Assembly: GCF_030407435.1 (NCBI RefSeq)
Contig: NZ_JASDDK010000004.1
Location: 248,001 to 312,000 of the forward strand
Reading direction: 5' to 3'
From: Winogradskyella bathintestinalis
GTDB taxonomy: Bacteria > Bacteroidota > Bacteroidia > Flavobacteriales > Flavobacteriaceae
DNA length: 64,000 nucleotides
Part shown: positions 1-8,223 of the stretch, one piece after another
Numbering within the stretch: position 1 is the first letter of the stretch
Layout of the letters: every line of letters begins with the position of its first letter
Notes under the pieces: generated by a model
Databases searched by the model: none
What the model saw: the letters and a program-made list of their open reading frames with translations, nothing else
Told to the model about the DNA's origin: nothing
Made by a program: the position numbers and the translations under genes

Positions 1-1341
1 AATCTGTCTTCTTTTAGCACCTTTGTAAGTAAAACGCTTGAATAATGAACTTTTATGAATTTTATCGTCTGTAGTATCTGCATTTATAGTTAAAGAGGTT
101 GCTCTTTTAAAAGCTCGTTTCATAGAACGATTAAATTTTGAATAGCCAGCAGTTTTTATCAAAGCACGCTGACCATCATACTCAAACCCTAAATATTCTA
201 GTGTTTTATTTTTTTCTTCACCCGTATTTTCATCAACTTCAATTCCCTTAAACTGTCCTGCTGCTTGATGAAAATGATATACCTTTGTTTTATCAGCTTG
301 TATTTCTAATTTTGCTTTATCCTCGACTAAAGATCGTATTCGCCTAATAGCTTCCTCTTCATGTTCTCTTGGCACGACAATGATTAAATCATCACTATAA
401 CGCTGATAAAATCCTTTTACGCTATCGCTATCTATAAAATCTTGAACTTCTTGATCAAAATCTAACATATAAATATTAGCCAATGTTGCACTAAGTGCTG
501 TTCCTTGGGGTATCCCTTTTGTTTCAGTAGTTTTTGAAATTAAATGCAAACTGTTTTTTAAAAACTCAGGTTTCTCACAGTATGCTATAGCGTTGTTATC
601 TTTTAAAAACTTCTTATGTTTAATTGGTTTTTGTTTAACTCTCGTTTTATTAGGATTGTTTTCCGTTTTTGTTTTTACCCAAATGCGGTCTTTATAATTT
701 CTAAACAGCAAATTCTCGTTTACATATCTCATATCGATTAAAGATTTGTAAACTCTAAAATGATCTTTAGGAAGTGTTGTTGAGCCATCCCAAACTTCTG
801 CCCATTTTTGTTTCAGAATTTTGTGATCTAAGCTGTCAAAGAATTTAGTAACATCAGCGACAATAACAGTTAGCTCTTTGTCCTGATTATCTTTTATAAA
901 TTGAAAGGTTTCCAAAGCAAAATCTATATTGCATTTGTTTTTGTTCTTCTTTCCTTCAATTTCAAGCTTTCGATAGGCTACAATAGACTTATCGAAACTT
1001 TTAGTTTTAAGTAACTCTTTATATTTTTCGGAAAGTAGGTAACTGTAATAGGAATAAATTTGAGCATCAAAATGACTTGCGAAAAATATTTCTCTTGCTT
1101 TTGGTCTTATTGCTTTTACTCTTGTACGTTTTTTACTTTTATTTAGAAAGCCATCTGTGTTTGCTCTAAATTTTCTTTGGAAGATAGTGCGGTGTAAAAA
1201 AGGAAGAAAACTGTGTTTTTCAATTTTGGTGTCATCCATAATATAGCCTTCCAATTTAGCGATGTCTTTACGCTCTAATGGAAAACCTATATGCGGATAC
1301 TTTTTAAATTTTATCCAAGGATGTTCTTCTTTTTTCTTCAT
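1..1341 (-). CDS. Defence-type reverse transcriptase, partial (runs off left edge)
   Basis: The frame is open from an ATG at 1341 to position 1, giving 447 codons with no stop, so the C-terminus lies outside the window. Palm motifs are visible: motif A with D163 in VADVTKFFDSLDH, motif B KGIPQGTALSATLANIYM (275-292), catalytic YSDD (315-318) and EYLGFEYDG (382-390). A roughly 80-residue basic insertion (190-268) separates motifs A and B. The N-terminal HIGFPL (17-22) and FLHRTIFQRKFR (48-59) stretches recall standalone unknown-group/DRT antiviral RTs. I see no group II intron maturase or HNH domain and no retron NAxxH motif in the visible part. The start lies 11 bp after an inverted-repeat-bounded region that could encode its template RNA. 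It is the last visible gene of the island. The exact RT subclass is not assignable here; the RT identity is secure. Confidence 0.93.
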   Translation of the reverse strand, partial: MKKKEEHPWIKFKKYPHIGFPLERKDIAKLEGYIMDDTKIEKHSFLPFLHRTIFQRKFRANTDGFLNKSKKRTRVKAIRPKAREIFFASHFDAQIYSYYSYLLSEKYKELLKTKSFDKSIVAYRKLEIEGKKNKNKCNIDFALETFQFIKDNQDKELTVIVADVTKFFDSLDHKILKQKWAEVWDGSTTLPKDHFRVYKSLIDMRYVNENLLFRNYKDRIWVKTKTENNPNKTRVKQKPIKHKKFLKDNNAIAYCEKPEFLKNSLHLISKTTETKGIPQGTALSATLANIYMLDFDQEVQDFIDSDSVKGFYQRYSDDLIIVVPREHEEEAIRRIRSLVEDKAKLEIQADKTKVYHFHQAAGQFKGIEVDENTGEEKNKTLEYLGFEYDGQRALIKTAGYSKFNRSMKRAFKRATSLTINADTTDDKIHKSSLFKRFTYKGAKRRQI

Positions 1342-1351
1342 TATAAAAATA

Positions 1352-1660
1352 AGGGTCGAGATTCACTAGTAGCAGGCTTATGATTGAACATGCTCTGTCG
1401 GCACTTACCGCGCAATGGGCAGTTACCGCTACACTTTTCAGGTATAATAATTGCTTATATTGTGATAGAGGTCATTAACATAACATATCAACCCATGAAC
1501 AACATTAAACTAAACAACTTAACAAGCGCAATGCTCGCTGTTTTATCAATTGTAGCAGAAATAAATCCACTTTCTCTTGACATTGGTATTTAGTACTCAC
1601 TTGACGTATATCTCAAGCGATAATAATCGTGCGAAACGTTCTTCTCGGCCACTCGACCCT
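1352..1660 (-). ncRNA. Candidate RT-associated non-coding RNA
   Basis: Between hsdS and the RT start there is no convincing gene. On the minus strand the region begins with AGGGTCGAG (1660-1652) and ends with its perfect complement CTCGACCCT (1360-1352), closing about 290 nt by a 9-bp long-range stem. Inside are a hairpin with 8-bp arms and one GU pair (1597-1620), a hairpin at 1521-1543, and two GG/CC mini-hairpins formed by a near-identical direct repeat (1400-1411 and 1418-1429). A -7-like TAAATTTA (1669-1676) sits 8 nt before the outer arm, consistent with transcription starting there. Retron and DRT2/DRT9 systems carry a structured ncRNA just upstream of the RT, in the same orientation. 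The fold is seen in sequence; the function is inferred. Confidence 0.6.
1400..1429. repeat. 12-bp direct repeat pair inside candidate ncRNA
   Basis: GGCACTTACCGC (1400-1411) and GGCAGTTACCGC (1418-1429) differ at one base and start 18 bp apart. They sit in a locally GC-rich patch of an otherwise AT-rich spacer. Confidence 0.7.
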
Positions 1661-1723
1661 AGTTTTGTTAAATTTATATTCTTTTTTTATATTTTATTAT
1701 AATTATTGTTTTTATTATTAAGA

Positions 1724-1777
1724 TTGCCATACTTCGACTACGCTCAGCACAGGCTCCCTTACGTCTTCTCAATGACA
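1724..1777. repeat. REP-like intergenic palindromic element
   Basis: The stretch immediately after the hsdS stop reads, on the minus strand, as TGTCATTGAGAAGACGTAAG followed by a GCTGAGCGTAGTCGAAG-type block and GGCAATCT. Both blocks resemble the dispersed intergenic elements common in Bacteroidota genomes (GTCATTG...AGCAATCT and CTGAGCGnAGTCGAAG types). It may act as a 3' mRNA structure for hsdS. Copy number elsewhere cannot be judged from one window. Confidence 0.55.
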
Positions 1778-1781
1778 CCAA

Positions 1782-3035
1782 CTACACCAACTCCCCTTTA
1801 AACGCTTTTTGCAACAAGCAATTAAATAAATCTTCGCTTTCTTGTAGTTCTTGTTTCACTAACTCTTTCTGTTTTTCGATTAAATATATTTTTTCTGCAA
1901 ATTGATTTTGAAGATTAATAGGTGGTGTAATGAATGGAAACTTTTTAAAGCTTGCCATTGGTGGGAAATTTGGAATTCCTGCTCCTCTATTAGCTCCAAA
2001 GTATTTATCTCTAAAATTCTGTTGTCTAAAATGAAAGACGAAGAAGTCTTTTCTTATTTTTTTCTCATCTAATTTTACTTTTAATAAGGCTTGATTGATA
2101 ATGCCTTTCTTGGCATCTTTAGGTATAATTGCAAGCTTACCCAAATACACACCTGAACAACTAATAATTATATCTCCTGGTTTAACTTCAAATCCTTTCA
2201 GTCTTTTAAAATTTTTGTCATCAATATAATATCTCTCAAAATTGAAATCATTATTTAACGCATGGTATTGCTCATAGACTAAATAACCTTGTTCTACAAA
2301 TATTTCTTTTTTCAAAGCGCCACCAAAAGGACCTCTTTTTATAGAACCTTTTTCATTGACTACCAATTGTTCTATTGTATTCGTTTTCCAATTTTTTGGA
2401 TTATTCACAACATCCCCAAACATATCCAAAAAGATAGATTGTGCTAACAAATCGTATTCTTTTAGTAGTTGTGCGGTTTTATCGCGTAAGGCTGCTGCAT
2501 CGTCTAGGATACTGGCAATGTGTTGTTGGGTTTTTAGGGGTGGAAATAAAAAATCTATTTTTTTAATATGACTTGGACCAAAATTTAATTGAGCAGAACC
2601 TGTTATTAATTTTTGTAACTGAGATGTAAAATGAACGGTTTGTAAATAGTATTTAAAATAATTTAAATCTACATCGTCTTCAAGAGGTCTAAAACGCATA
2701 GTACTTGTATTCAAGCATAATGGTAGATGCTCCTTTTTTGCAAAAGCAATTTTATTATGAAAATTATCAACAACAATACCAGAACATGCAATTAATAAAT
2801 CGCCTTCGTCTACTAAAAAATGGGCATATTTCCCTGTAGCTTCTTCAACAGACAAATGTTTATCTGTTGCTGCCAAATCTACTTTACCATTGTTTATATT
2901 ACCTACATTTAAAAGCTTAATTCCTTTATCTGTAAACTGCCATTTTCTAACACCTGGTCCTTCTTGAAAGAATAGTTTTTTAGCAATTTTTACTTTTTTC
3001 CAACCTTTAGGAATATGATTAAAATCTACTTTCAT
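1782..3035 (-). CDS. hsdS: Type I restriction-modification specificity subunit HsdS
   Basis: This 417-residue protein has the two-target-recognition-domain layout of HsdS. TRD1 covers about 1-180 and ends in FLFPPLKTQQHIASILDD; TRD2 covers about 215-390 and ends in FITPPINLQNQFAEKI. Each TRD is followed by a conserved helical spacer. HsdS sets the DNA site for the methylase (and, in full systems, the nuclease). The start ATG overlaps the hsdM stop by one base (TAATG), so the two are translationally coupled. A REP-like element follows the stop. No hsdR is present between here and the RT; it may lie beyond the left edge. Confidence 0.95.
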   Translation of the reverse strand: MKVDFNHIPKGWKKVKIAKKLFFQEGPGVRKWQFTDKGIKLLNVGNINNGKVDLAATDKHLSVEEATGKYAHFLVDEGDLLIACSGIVVDNFHNKIAFAKKEHLPLCLNTSTMRFRPLEDDVDLNYFKYYLQTVHFTSQLQKLITGSAQLNFGPSHIKKIDFLFPPLKTQQHIASILDDAAALRDKTAQLLKEYDLLAQSIFLDMFGDVVNNPKNWKTNTIEQLVVNEKGSIKRGPFGGALKKEIFVEQGYLVYEQYHALNNDFNFERYYIDDKNFKRLKGFEVKPGDIIISCSGVYLGKLAIIPKDAKKGIINQALLKVKLDEKKIRKDFFVFHFRQQNFRDKYFGANRGAGIPNFPPMASFKKFPFITPPINLQNQFAEKIYLIEKQKELVKQELQESEDLFNCLLQKAFKGELV

Positions 3036-4555
3036 TAAAATGCCTGTTTTAAATTAGACATCAAGTCTTTTCTAGAGTTCTCTAATTCGTTTATCCTGTC
3101 AATTATTACTTTAGGTGCATCATATTCCACTTCTTCATACACAATTTCTTTATAGCGGTTAATAGACAAATCCCAATCGTTTTCTTTGATTTCTTCAAAT
3201 GGTACTAAAAAGGATTGTTCTGTTCTTGCTCTTTTATCTTGGTTACGTTTTGGGTAACGTGCTAAAATATCTGGTAGGTTAAATTTATCATGTAATTCTT
3301 TTGCATCATCTGTAACCACGCCATCAAAAGAAAAAGCTTCAAATACTTCTGGTTCTACTAGTAAATTACGTTTATCATCTAAACTTTTACCATCGGCTAG
3401 CATATCGTAAAACCAAACATTGTCTGTACCACCATTATCGGTTTTTGTAAAAACTATAATAGCTGTACTAACTCCAGAATACGGTTTAAACACACCACTA
3501 GGTAAGGATATTACAGCTTCTAGCTTATGGTTTTTTACAATTTCACTTCTAATACTTTTAAAGGCTTTTCCTGCTCCAAACAATACACCATCTGGTACTA
3601 TTACTGCTGCACGACCTCCTTTTTTAAGTTGGCGCAGCATTAAAGCTAAAAATAGTAATTCGGTTTTTGTAGTATCGGTTACATTACGCAAGCCTGGTGC
3701 AATACTTTCTTTATCTATAGTTCCTTTAAATGGTGGGTTTGCTAATACTAGTGTATAGGCGTCACTTACAGTATTGTCTTTACTTACTGCATCTACATCT
3801 ACAATATTAGGTTCTTCAACACCGTGTAAAAATAGATTCATAGAAGCAATGCGTAGCATGGTGGCATCAAATTCGGTACCGTTAAACATGTACTTGTTTA
3901 TGTGGTCTTTATGTTTGTCTAGTTCTGTAACACTATAGTGCTTGTCTATATATTCTTTGGCAGCTACTAGAAAACCAGCTGTACCTACTGATGGATCGCA
4001 AATGGTGTCTTCTAGAGTTGGCTGCATCATTTCGGTCATTAACTTAATAATGTGACGTGGTGTTCTAAACTGGCCAGATGTACCACCACCTTCTAGTTTG
4101 GATAAAAGGTATTCGTAAATATCTCCTTTTATGTCTTGTTTGGACATATCAACTCGCTCTAGTTTTTCAATAACTAGGTCTAAAGTTGCAGCTTTGTTTA
4201 TTCCAAAAGAGGCATCTTTCATATAGGTGCTAAACAAACTTTTTTCGCTTCCTAGGCTGCGAATGAATGGAAAAATACCATCTACAGAATTATTAAAAAT
4301 GTTGTGACGCGCTTGAACGTCCATTTCTTTTAAATTCTTCCATCTGAAATCTTGCTGGTCTTTACCAAAAATGGGACTAAAGTCTTTTTTTAGTCGTTTT
4401 GCCATACGCTCGTTACGCGTTTCGGTCTCATCTAAATCTTTTATGAAGATTAGGTATGTTAACTGTTCAACGATGGTTATGGTGTTGGATATTCCGCCTG
4501 TCCAGAAGGTATTCCAGATTTGGTCTATTTGTGATTTTAATTCTCCTGTGATCAT
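3035..4555 (-). CDS. hsdM: Type I restriction-modification DNA methylase HsdM
   Basis: This 506-residue N6-adenine methyltransferase has an HsdM N-terminal helical domain (1-150), the SAM-binding motif DPSVGTAGF (187-195), the catalytic NPPF (273-276) and a C-terminal helical tail that contacts HsdS. Length is normal for the family. It transfers methyl groups to adenine at the site chosen by HsdS. It starts 4 bp after the receiver-domain gene and overlaps hsdS by one base. The neighbouring 823-residue protein is a second, very divergent HsdM homologue, so this operon has two methylases. Confidence 0.96.
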   Translation of the reverse strand: MITGELKSQIDQIWNTFWTGGISNTITIVEQLTYLIFIKDLDETETRNERMAKRLKKDFSPIFGKDQQDFRWKNLKEMDVQARHNIFNNSVDGIFPFIRSLGSEKSLFSTYMKDASFGINKAATLDLVIEKLERVDMSKQDIKGDIYEYLLSKLEGGGTSGQFRTPRHIIKLMTEMMQPTLEDTICDPSVGTAGFLVAAKEYIDKHYSVTELDKHKDHINKYMFNGTEFDATMLRIASMNLFLHGVEEPNIVDVDAVSKDNTVSDAYTLVLANPPFKGTIDKESIAPGLRNVTDTTKTELLFLALMLRQLKKGGRAAVIVPDGVLFGAGKAFKSIRSEIVKNHKLEAVISLPSGVFKPYSGVSTAIIVFTKTDNGGTDNVWFYDMLADGKSLDDKRNLLVEPEVFEAFSFDGVVTDDAKELHDKFNLPDILARYPKRNQDKRARTEQSFLVPFEEIKENDWDLSINRYKEIVYEEVEYDAPKVIIDRINELENSRKDLMSNLKQAF

Positions 4556-4559
4556 ATTT

Positions 4560-5717
4560 TTATGAAACTATAATGTTTTTAATAAATGTTTTTGCTCCGT
4601 CTGGACTTGGTTCTGTTGTTATTTCTATACTTTGATTTAGTGCTAAATTATTAGAAGTAACCATTGCAGGTGGAATACTAATCTCTATTGTACTACCAGC
4701 TTGTTTAAAAGTACCCCATCCATTATCTGCTATTCTAAATACTTCGCCTTTAATAGAAGTTGAAACTGCTGTTACTTGTATGTTATCCCATTTGGCTAAA
4801 TTTATTGCTTTATCCTTGTTATTATCTATAAATGGCTTAATCCAATCTAAAGTATCAAGAAGCAGTAAAATAGTACTTTGATATAGAAATGTATTAGTAT
4901 TAGATGCCATGTATGCATCTACACCTAAATTACTACCTTGATTATGAGATCCATCTTGAGTAACATTTAATATTTTAAATATATTAAACGCAATGACTGG
5001 ATGTAAGATTTCTTGTTTATGGATATAATCCCTATGTCTTCCTGATAAGAATATTCCGGAACCATTAATCCAACCTTTGTCTTGAATAATGTCATCTGGA
5101 ATACATCCAATCTCATTTAGCTTAGTAAATATAGCTTCTACAATTTTTCTTATTCCTGTTAGAGAATCTTGAGCAATTTTAATTTGACTTGGATTTTCAA
5201 TATCCAAAACCAAATTGTGTAACCTATCGAAATGTTTTTTTCCTAAGTATGTATCAGTACACATTTCAAAAGGATTAAAATACTTATGCTTTAGCTTCGT
5301 TAACTCTCTGTTCTGACATGCATCGACAAGCATTTTAAACAGTTCATCTTCATCTTTATCAACCCCTTTATTAAATACGTGAGGAAAGGCATTGTTGAAT
5401 TCTGGTGACGCATAAGTTTTAGCTTGTCCAGTTAATACAAAATAAGCTAAAGTGTTATCTAAATCTCTAATTCGGTCTTTAGTTTTGTGAACCCATTTAG
5501 TGTCTTCAGTTCCTGGTACATCCGTTTCATTTTCAAAAAACTTAGCATCTAATAAAACAGCATCATACTTTGAAAGATTAGCTTCAAGTTCGCCACAGCC
5601 ACCGTTCATTGATTTATATGTCCACAATTTTATATCAAAATCTGTTGCTGTTTTATGCACCGCATCTAATGATTCGTGTTGGTCGTCTATCCAAAGTACA
5701 TTATATTTCTTACTCAT
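4560..5717 (-). CDS. Receiver-domain protein with helical and OB-like C-terminal domains
   Basis: This 385-residue protein has an N-terminal CheY-like receiver: acidic pair D11-D12, phospho-acceptor D57 (AVLLDAK), T96 (FVLTGQ) and K117 (VFNKG), all key residues intact. The middle (about 175-300) is helical with a GSHNQGSN stretch (256-263), loosely like Abi_C/HEPN-type domains of abortive-infection proteins. The end (about 312-385) has the spacing of a cold-shock/OB fold (GEVFRIADNGWGTF, then IPPAMV, then DGAKTFIKNI). It overlaps the methylase-kinase gene by 8 bp, so it is the obvious phosphotransfer partner. The receiver is secure; the other two domain calls are inference. I know of no family with this arrangement. 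Confidence 0.85.
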   Translation of the reverse strand: MSKKYNVLWIDDQHESLDAVHKTATDFDIKLWTYKSMNGGCGELEANLSKYDAVLLDAKFFENETDVPGTEDTKWVHKTKDRIRDLDNTLAYFVLTGQAKTYASPEFNNAFPHVFNKGVDKDEDELFKMLVDACQNRELTKLKHKYFNPFEMCTDTYLGKKHFDRLHNLVLDIENPSQIKIAQDSLTGIRKIVEAIFTKLNEIGCIPDDIIQDKGWINGSGIFLSGRHRDYIHKQEILHPVIAFNIFKILNVTQDGSHNQGSNLGVDAYMASNTNTFLYQSTILLLLDTLDWIKPFIDNNKDKAINLAKWDNIQVTAVSTSIKGEVFRIADNGWGTFKQAGSTIEISIPPAMVTSNNLALNQSIEITTEPSPDGAKTFIKNIIVS

Positions 5718-8181
5718 TTATCATAGGTATTATTGGAAAACTAAACCTAAACACTACAGGAAATATATCCTCATTATTTAGTATTAGTTCCCAATCTGGA
5801 TTTTTAAAATATTTAGCAATTCTGTTAATGTCATAGCCTCCTAAGCCAGAACCGTTATCCACGCTGGTAGTAGAAAATTTTGCTGTAAATTTATCTTTAT
5901 TAAAATTATTTGGGAATGGTATTCCATTATTTCTAATCTCAAATTCTAAAACATCCTCGGTCGCTTTTAATTCAATAACCAATTGATTAGTACTATTGTT
6001 TGAATTAAATGCATATTTATCAGCATTAGATAAAATATTATTAATCAACACCTTAAACAAGGTGATGTTTGCTTTAATAGCTTTACCGGAAATCTCAGTT
6101 TTTGGTGGTTCTTCATATTGAGGCTTATAATTTCCTCTAGCTTTCCTAGTGCTTCTTAGCGCTTTATTAATTTCCTGTATAGAAATAGGTTTGAGCTCAT
6201 AATTTTCTAATACTAAGCCATTTTCTCCTTTTTCAAGAATGATTGAAATATGATTAACATCGTCTTTTATTTGAATTAAATCATCCACTAAGTTTGTATC
6301 GTAACGCTTATTGTATAAATCTTTTACTTCATTAAAAGCTTCGGAATTATTATTTTCAAAAAAGCGAATTAGACTTTTTGCATTGGATAAAATGTTTTGT
6401 CTAGGTGTGCCCAATGAGTGTTTTAATGAAGCAAACTCATCAAAAGTAGCAACTTGATTTCCATGAGCTAAAGCATTTCTTTCTTTTTGAAGTAATTTGA
6501 ATTTTTCAGATAATTCTAATATACCCTTGACTTTAGCGCGTTGCTCTTCTATAGTTGGTACATCAATTTTTATTTCAAAAAAGTCAGCTCTATTTAATGA
6601 TGTGATTGCGCCTGGATTTTGAAATGCAGCTAGTTGTTTCAAAACTTTAGTAGATCTTAATTCACTTATTAAATAATGTGGGTCAACTTCAAAATTATTC
6701 GAATATATGTTAAGAGCCAGTAAGTCTATTCCAATATAGATTGGCTCACCTTTAAATTCAAATAAAGTAGGTTTTAGAGATTTCCATCTCGTGGAAACAA
6801 GAATACAATCAAAATCTATCTTACTGGAATGGGAAGGAAGTTCTCTTTCCTTTATTTCATTTAACTCTAATTGATAAGAAACATCATTATCTTTAAGATT
6901 ACTAGTACGAACAAATTTACCGGTTGTTATCATTTCTTTACCAACTCGTTGTCCTCTAATATTCTTTACTATTTCGAAAAGTGGAATACCATCAAAATCT
7001 TCTACAAAATATCTTTTAATATTTAAGTTGTAATGATTTTCTCTTATCTGATCAATATTTACTTCAGTAATTGCCTTAGAACGACTAAACTTATATAAGT
7101 GATTAAGTAATCTGTCCACTTCAAGACGTTTCTCGCTTTTATTTTCATTCTTTACAAAAGAAGAAGCATCTATCATTTTAATATTTCGATTAGAATTTCT
7201 CTTTCGTGTTAAAATCATTATACATACAGGAATTCCAGTATGTTTTAAAATTCCACCAGGTAATGAAACAATAGTTTCTATTAATCCTTCTTCAACTAAA
7301 TATTCTCTAAATTTTTGCTCTTCACCACCTCTAAAAAGTAATCCTTGAGAAATCACACAAGCGACTTTACCATCAAAATTTATAGATTCTAAACCTTTAT
7401 TTATTACATAGGTTTCAGCATTCATTCTTCTCCTACCAAATTGATGTGCTATATGAGAATCAATTTTGTAATTAAATGGTGGATTAGATATTACTAAATC
7501 AAAATCGTTGAATTCTGGCCAATTCTTTATCGAATCTTCAACTCTATAATCTATATTAATACTGTTGGATTTTTCTAATCGAAGTAGTCTCAACTTTCCT
7601 AAAGCCCAGGTAGAATTAATTATTTCTTGGCCATAATAACTTTCTGCATTATTAAGATGCGTTGCGAATGAAGCTAATCCAGCAAATGGATTAAAGACTT
7701 TAGCTCTATTTGGAATATCAACTAATTCCATAACTAAGTTACTAACCTCGTTAGGAAGTAGAAATTCCCCAGAATATTTACCTTGATTACTTGCTAGCTT
7801 AAACAGTAGGTTGTCGAAAACTGCGTTGAATATAAATTCTGGGATATCTTTATTTATTATAACAAGACCCTCAATTATATCTTTTAAAGTCCATTCTGGC
7901 AGACTGTTTATTACTGGCCTATATATGTTTAAGAGTTCAGAGTATCTATAGTCATCTTCTAAGACATAGAATAAACCCTCATAATTAACCTCTCTTTCTA
8001 TAATTTCTCTTTCGATTATGCCATCATAATAAGCAGACAAAAGAAAAAGGTATATATGATGTTGCTCAACTGGTAAAACTCCACGTAGAATACTTATTGA
8101 TTTCCAAAGTTGATTGGTAATCATTTTCACATCTTCATGTTCTTTGTAATTGTCTTCTCTCATAAACTTCTTTAAATTCAA
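5710..8181 (-). CDS. HsdM-like methylase / HsdS-like TRD / histidine-kinase fusion
   Basis: This 823-residue protein has three parts. (1) An N6-methylase: a SAM motif-like VFNPFAGLASF (162-172) and catalytic SNPPF (232-236). (2) A specificity-like TRD (about 400-555) ending in DVPTIEEQ (540-547), as in HsdS. (3) A histidine-kinase module: H588 in LKHSLGTP as the phospho-acceptor, N-box LINNILSNADKYAF (712-725), a G1-like NNGIPFP (751-757) in which the usual Asp is Asn, and G2 GSGLGGY (777-783). It overlaps the receiver gene by 8 bp. No membrane segment is evident, so the kinase would be cytoplasmic and could report DNA-methylation or foreign-DNA status. Motifs are seen directly; the signalling role is inference. 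Confidence 0.9.
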   Translation of the reverse strand: MNLKKFMREDNYKEHEDVKMITNQLWKSISILRGVLPVEQHHIYLFLLSAYYDGIIEREIIEREVNYEGLFYVLEDDYRYSELLNIYRPVINSLPEWTLKDIIEGLVIINKDIPEFIFNAVFDNLLFKLASNQGKYSGEFLLPNEVSNLVMELVDIPNRAKVFNPFAGLASFATHLNNAESYYGQEIINSTWALGKLRLLRLEKSNSINIDYRVEDSIKNWPEFNDFDLVISNPPFNYKIDSHIAHQFGRRRMNAETYVINKGLESINFDGKVACVISQGLLFRGGEEQKFREYLVEEGLIETIVSLPGGILKHTGIPVCIMILTRKRNSNRNIKMIDASSFVKNENKSEKRLEVDRLLNHLYKFSRSKAITEVNIDQIRENHYNLNIKRYFVEDFDGIPLFEIVKNIRGQRVGKEMITTGKFVRTSNLKDNDVSYQLELNEIKERELPSHSSKIDFDCILVSTRWKSLKPTLFEFKGEPIYIGIDLLALNIYSNNFEVDPHYLISELRSTKVLKQLAAFQNPGAITSLNRADFFEIKIDVPTIEEQRAKVKGILELSEKFKLLQKERNALAHGNQVATFDEFASLKHSLGTPRQNILSNAKSLIRFFENNNSEAFNEVKDLYNKRYDTNLVDDLIQIKDDVNHISIILEKGENGLVLENYELKPISIQEINKALRSTRKARGNYKPQYEEPPKTEISGKAIKANITLFKVLINNILSNADKYAFNSNNSTNQLVIELKATEDVLEFEIRNNGIPFPNNFNKDKFTAKFSTTSVDNGSGLGGYDINRIAKYFKNPDWELILNNEDIFPVVFRFSFPIIPMINE

Positions 8182-8223
8182 TAATGCAAATCAATAACTA
8201 AACTATGCAGAGTAACCGCACAG

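Noticed and set aside
1..1341. Calling the RT a true retron or a group II intron protein
   Set aside because: No retron NAxxH motif and no maturase or HNH domain in the visible part, and the C-terminus is cut off; only a defence-type RT call is justified.
1384..1593. 69-codon plus-strand frame as an ordinary gene
   Set aside because: It starts with TTG, has no ribosome-binding context, has random-looking composition and lies antisense inside the bounded ncRNA region; kept only as an observation.
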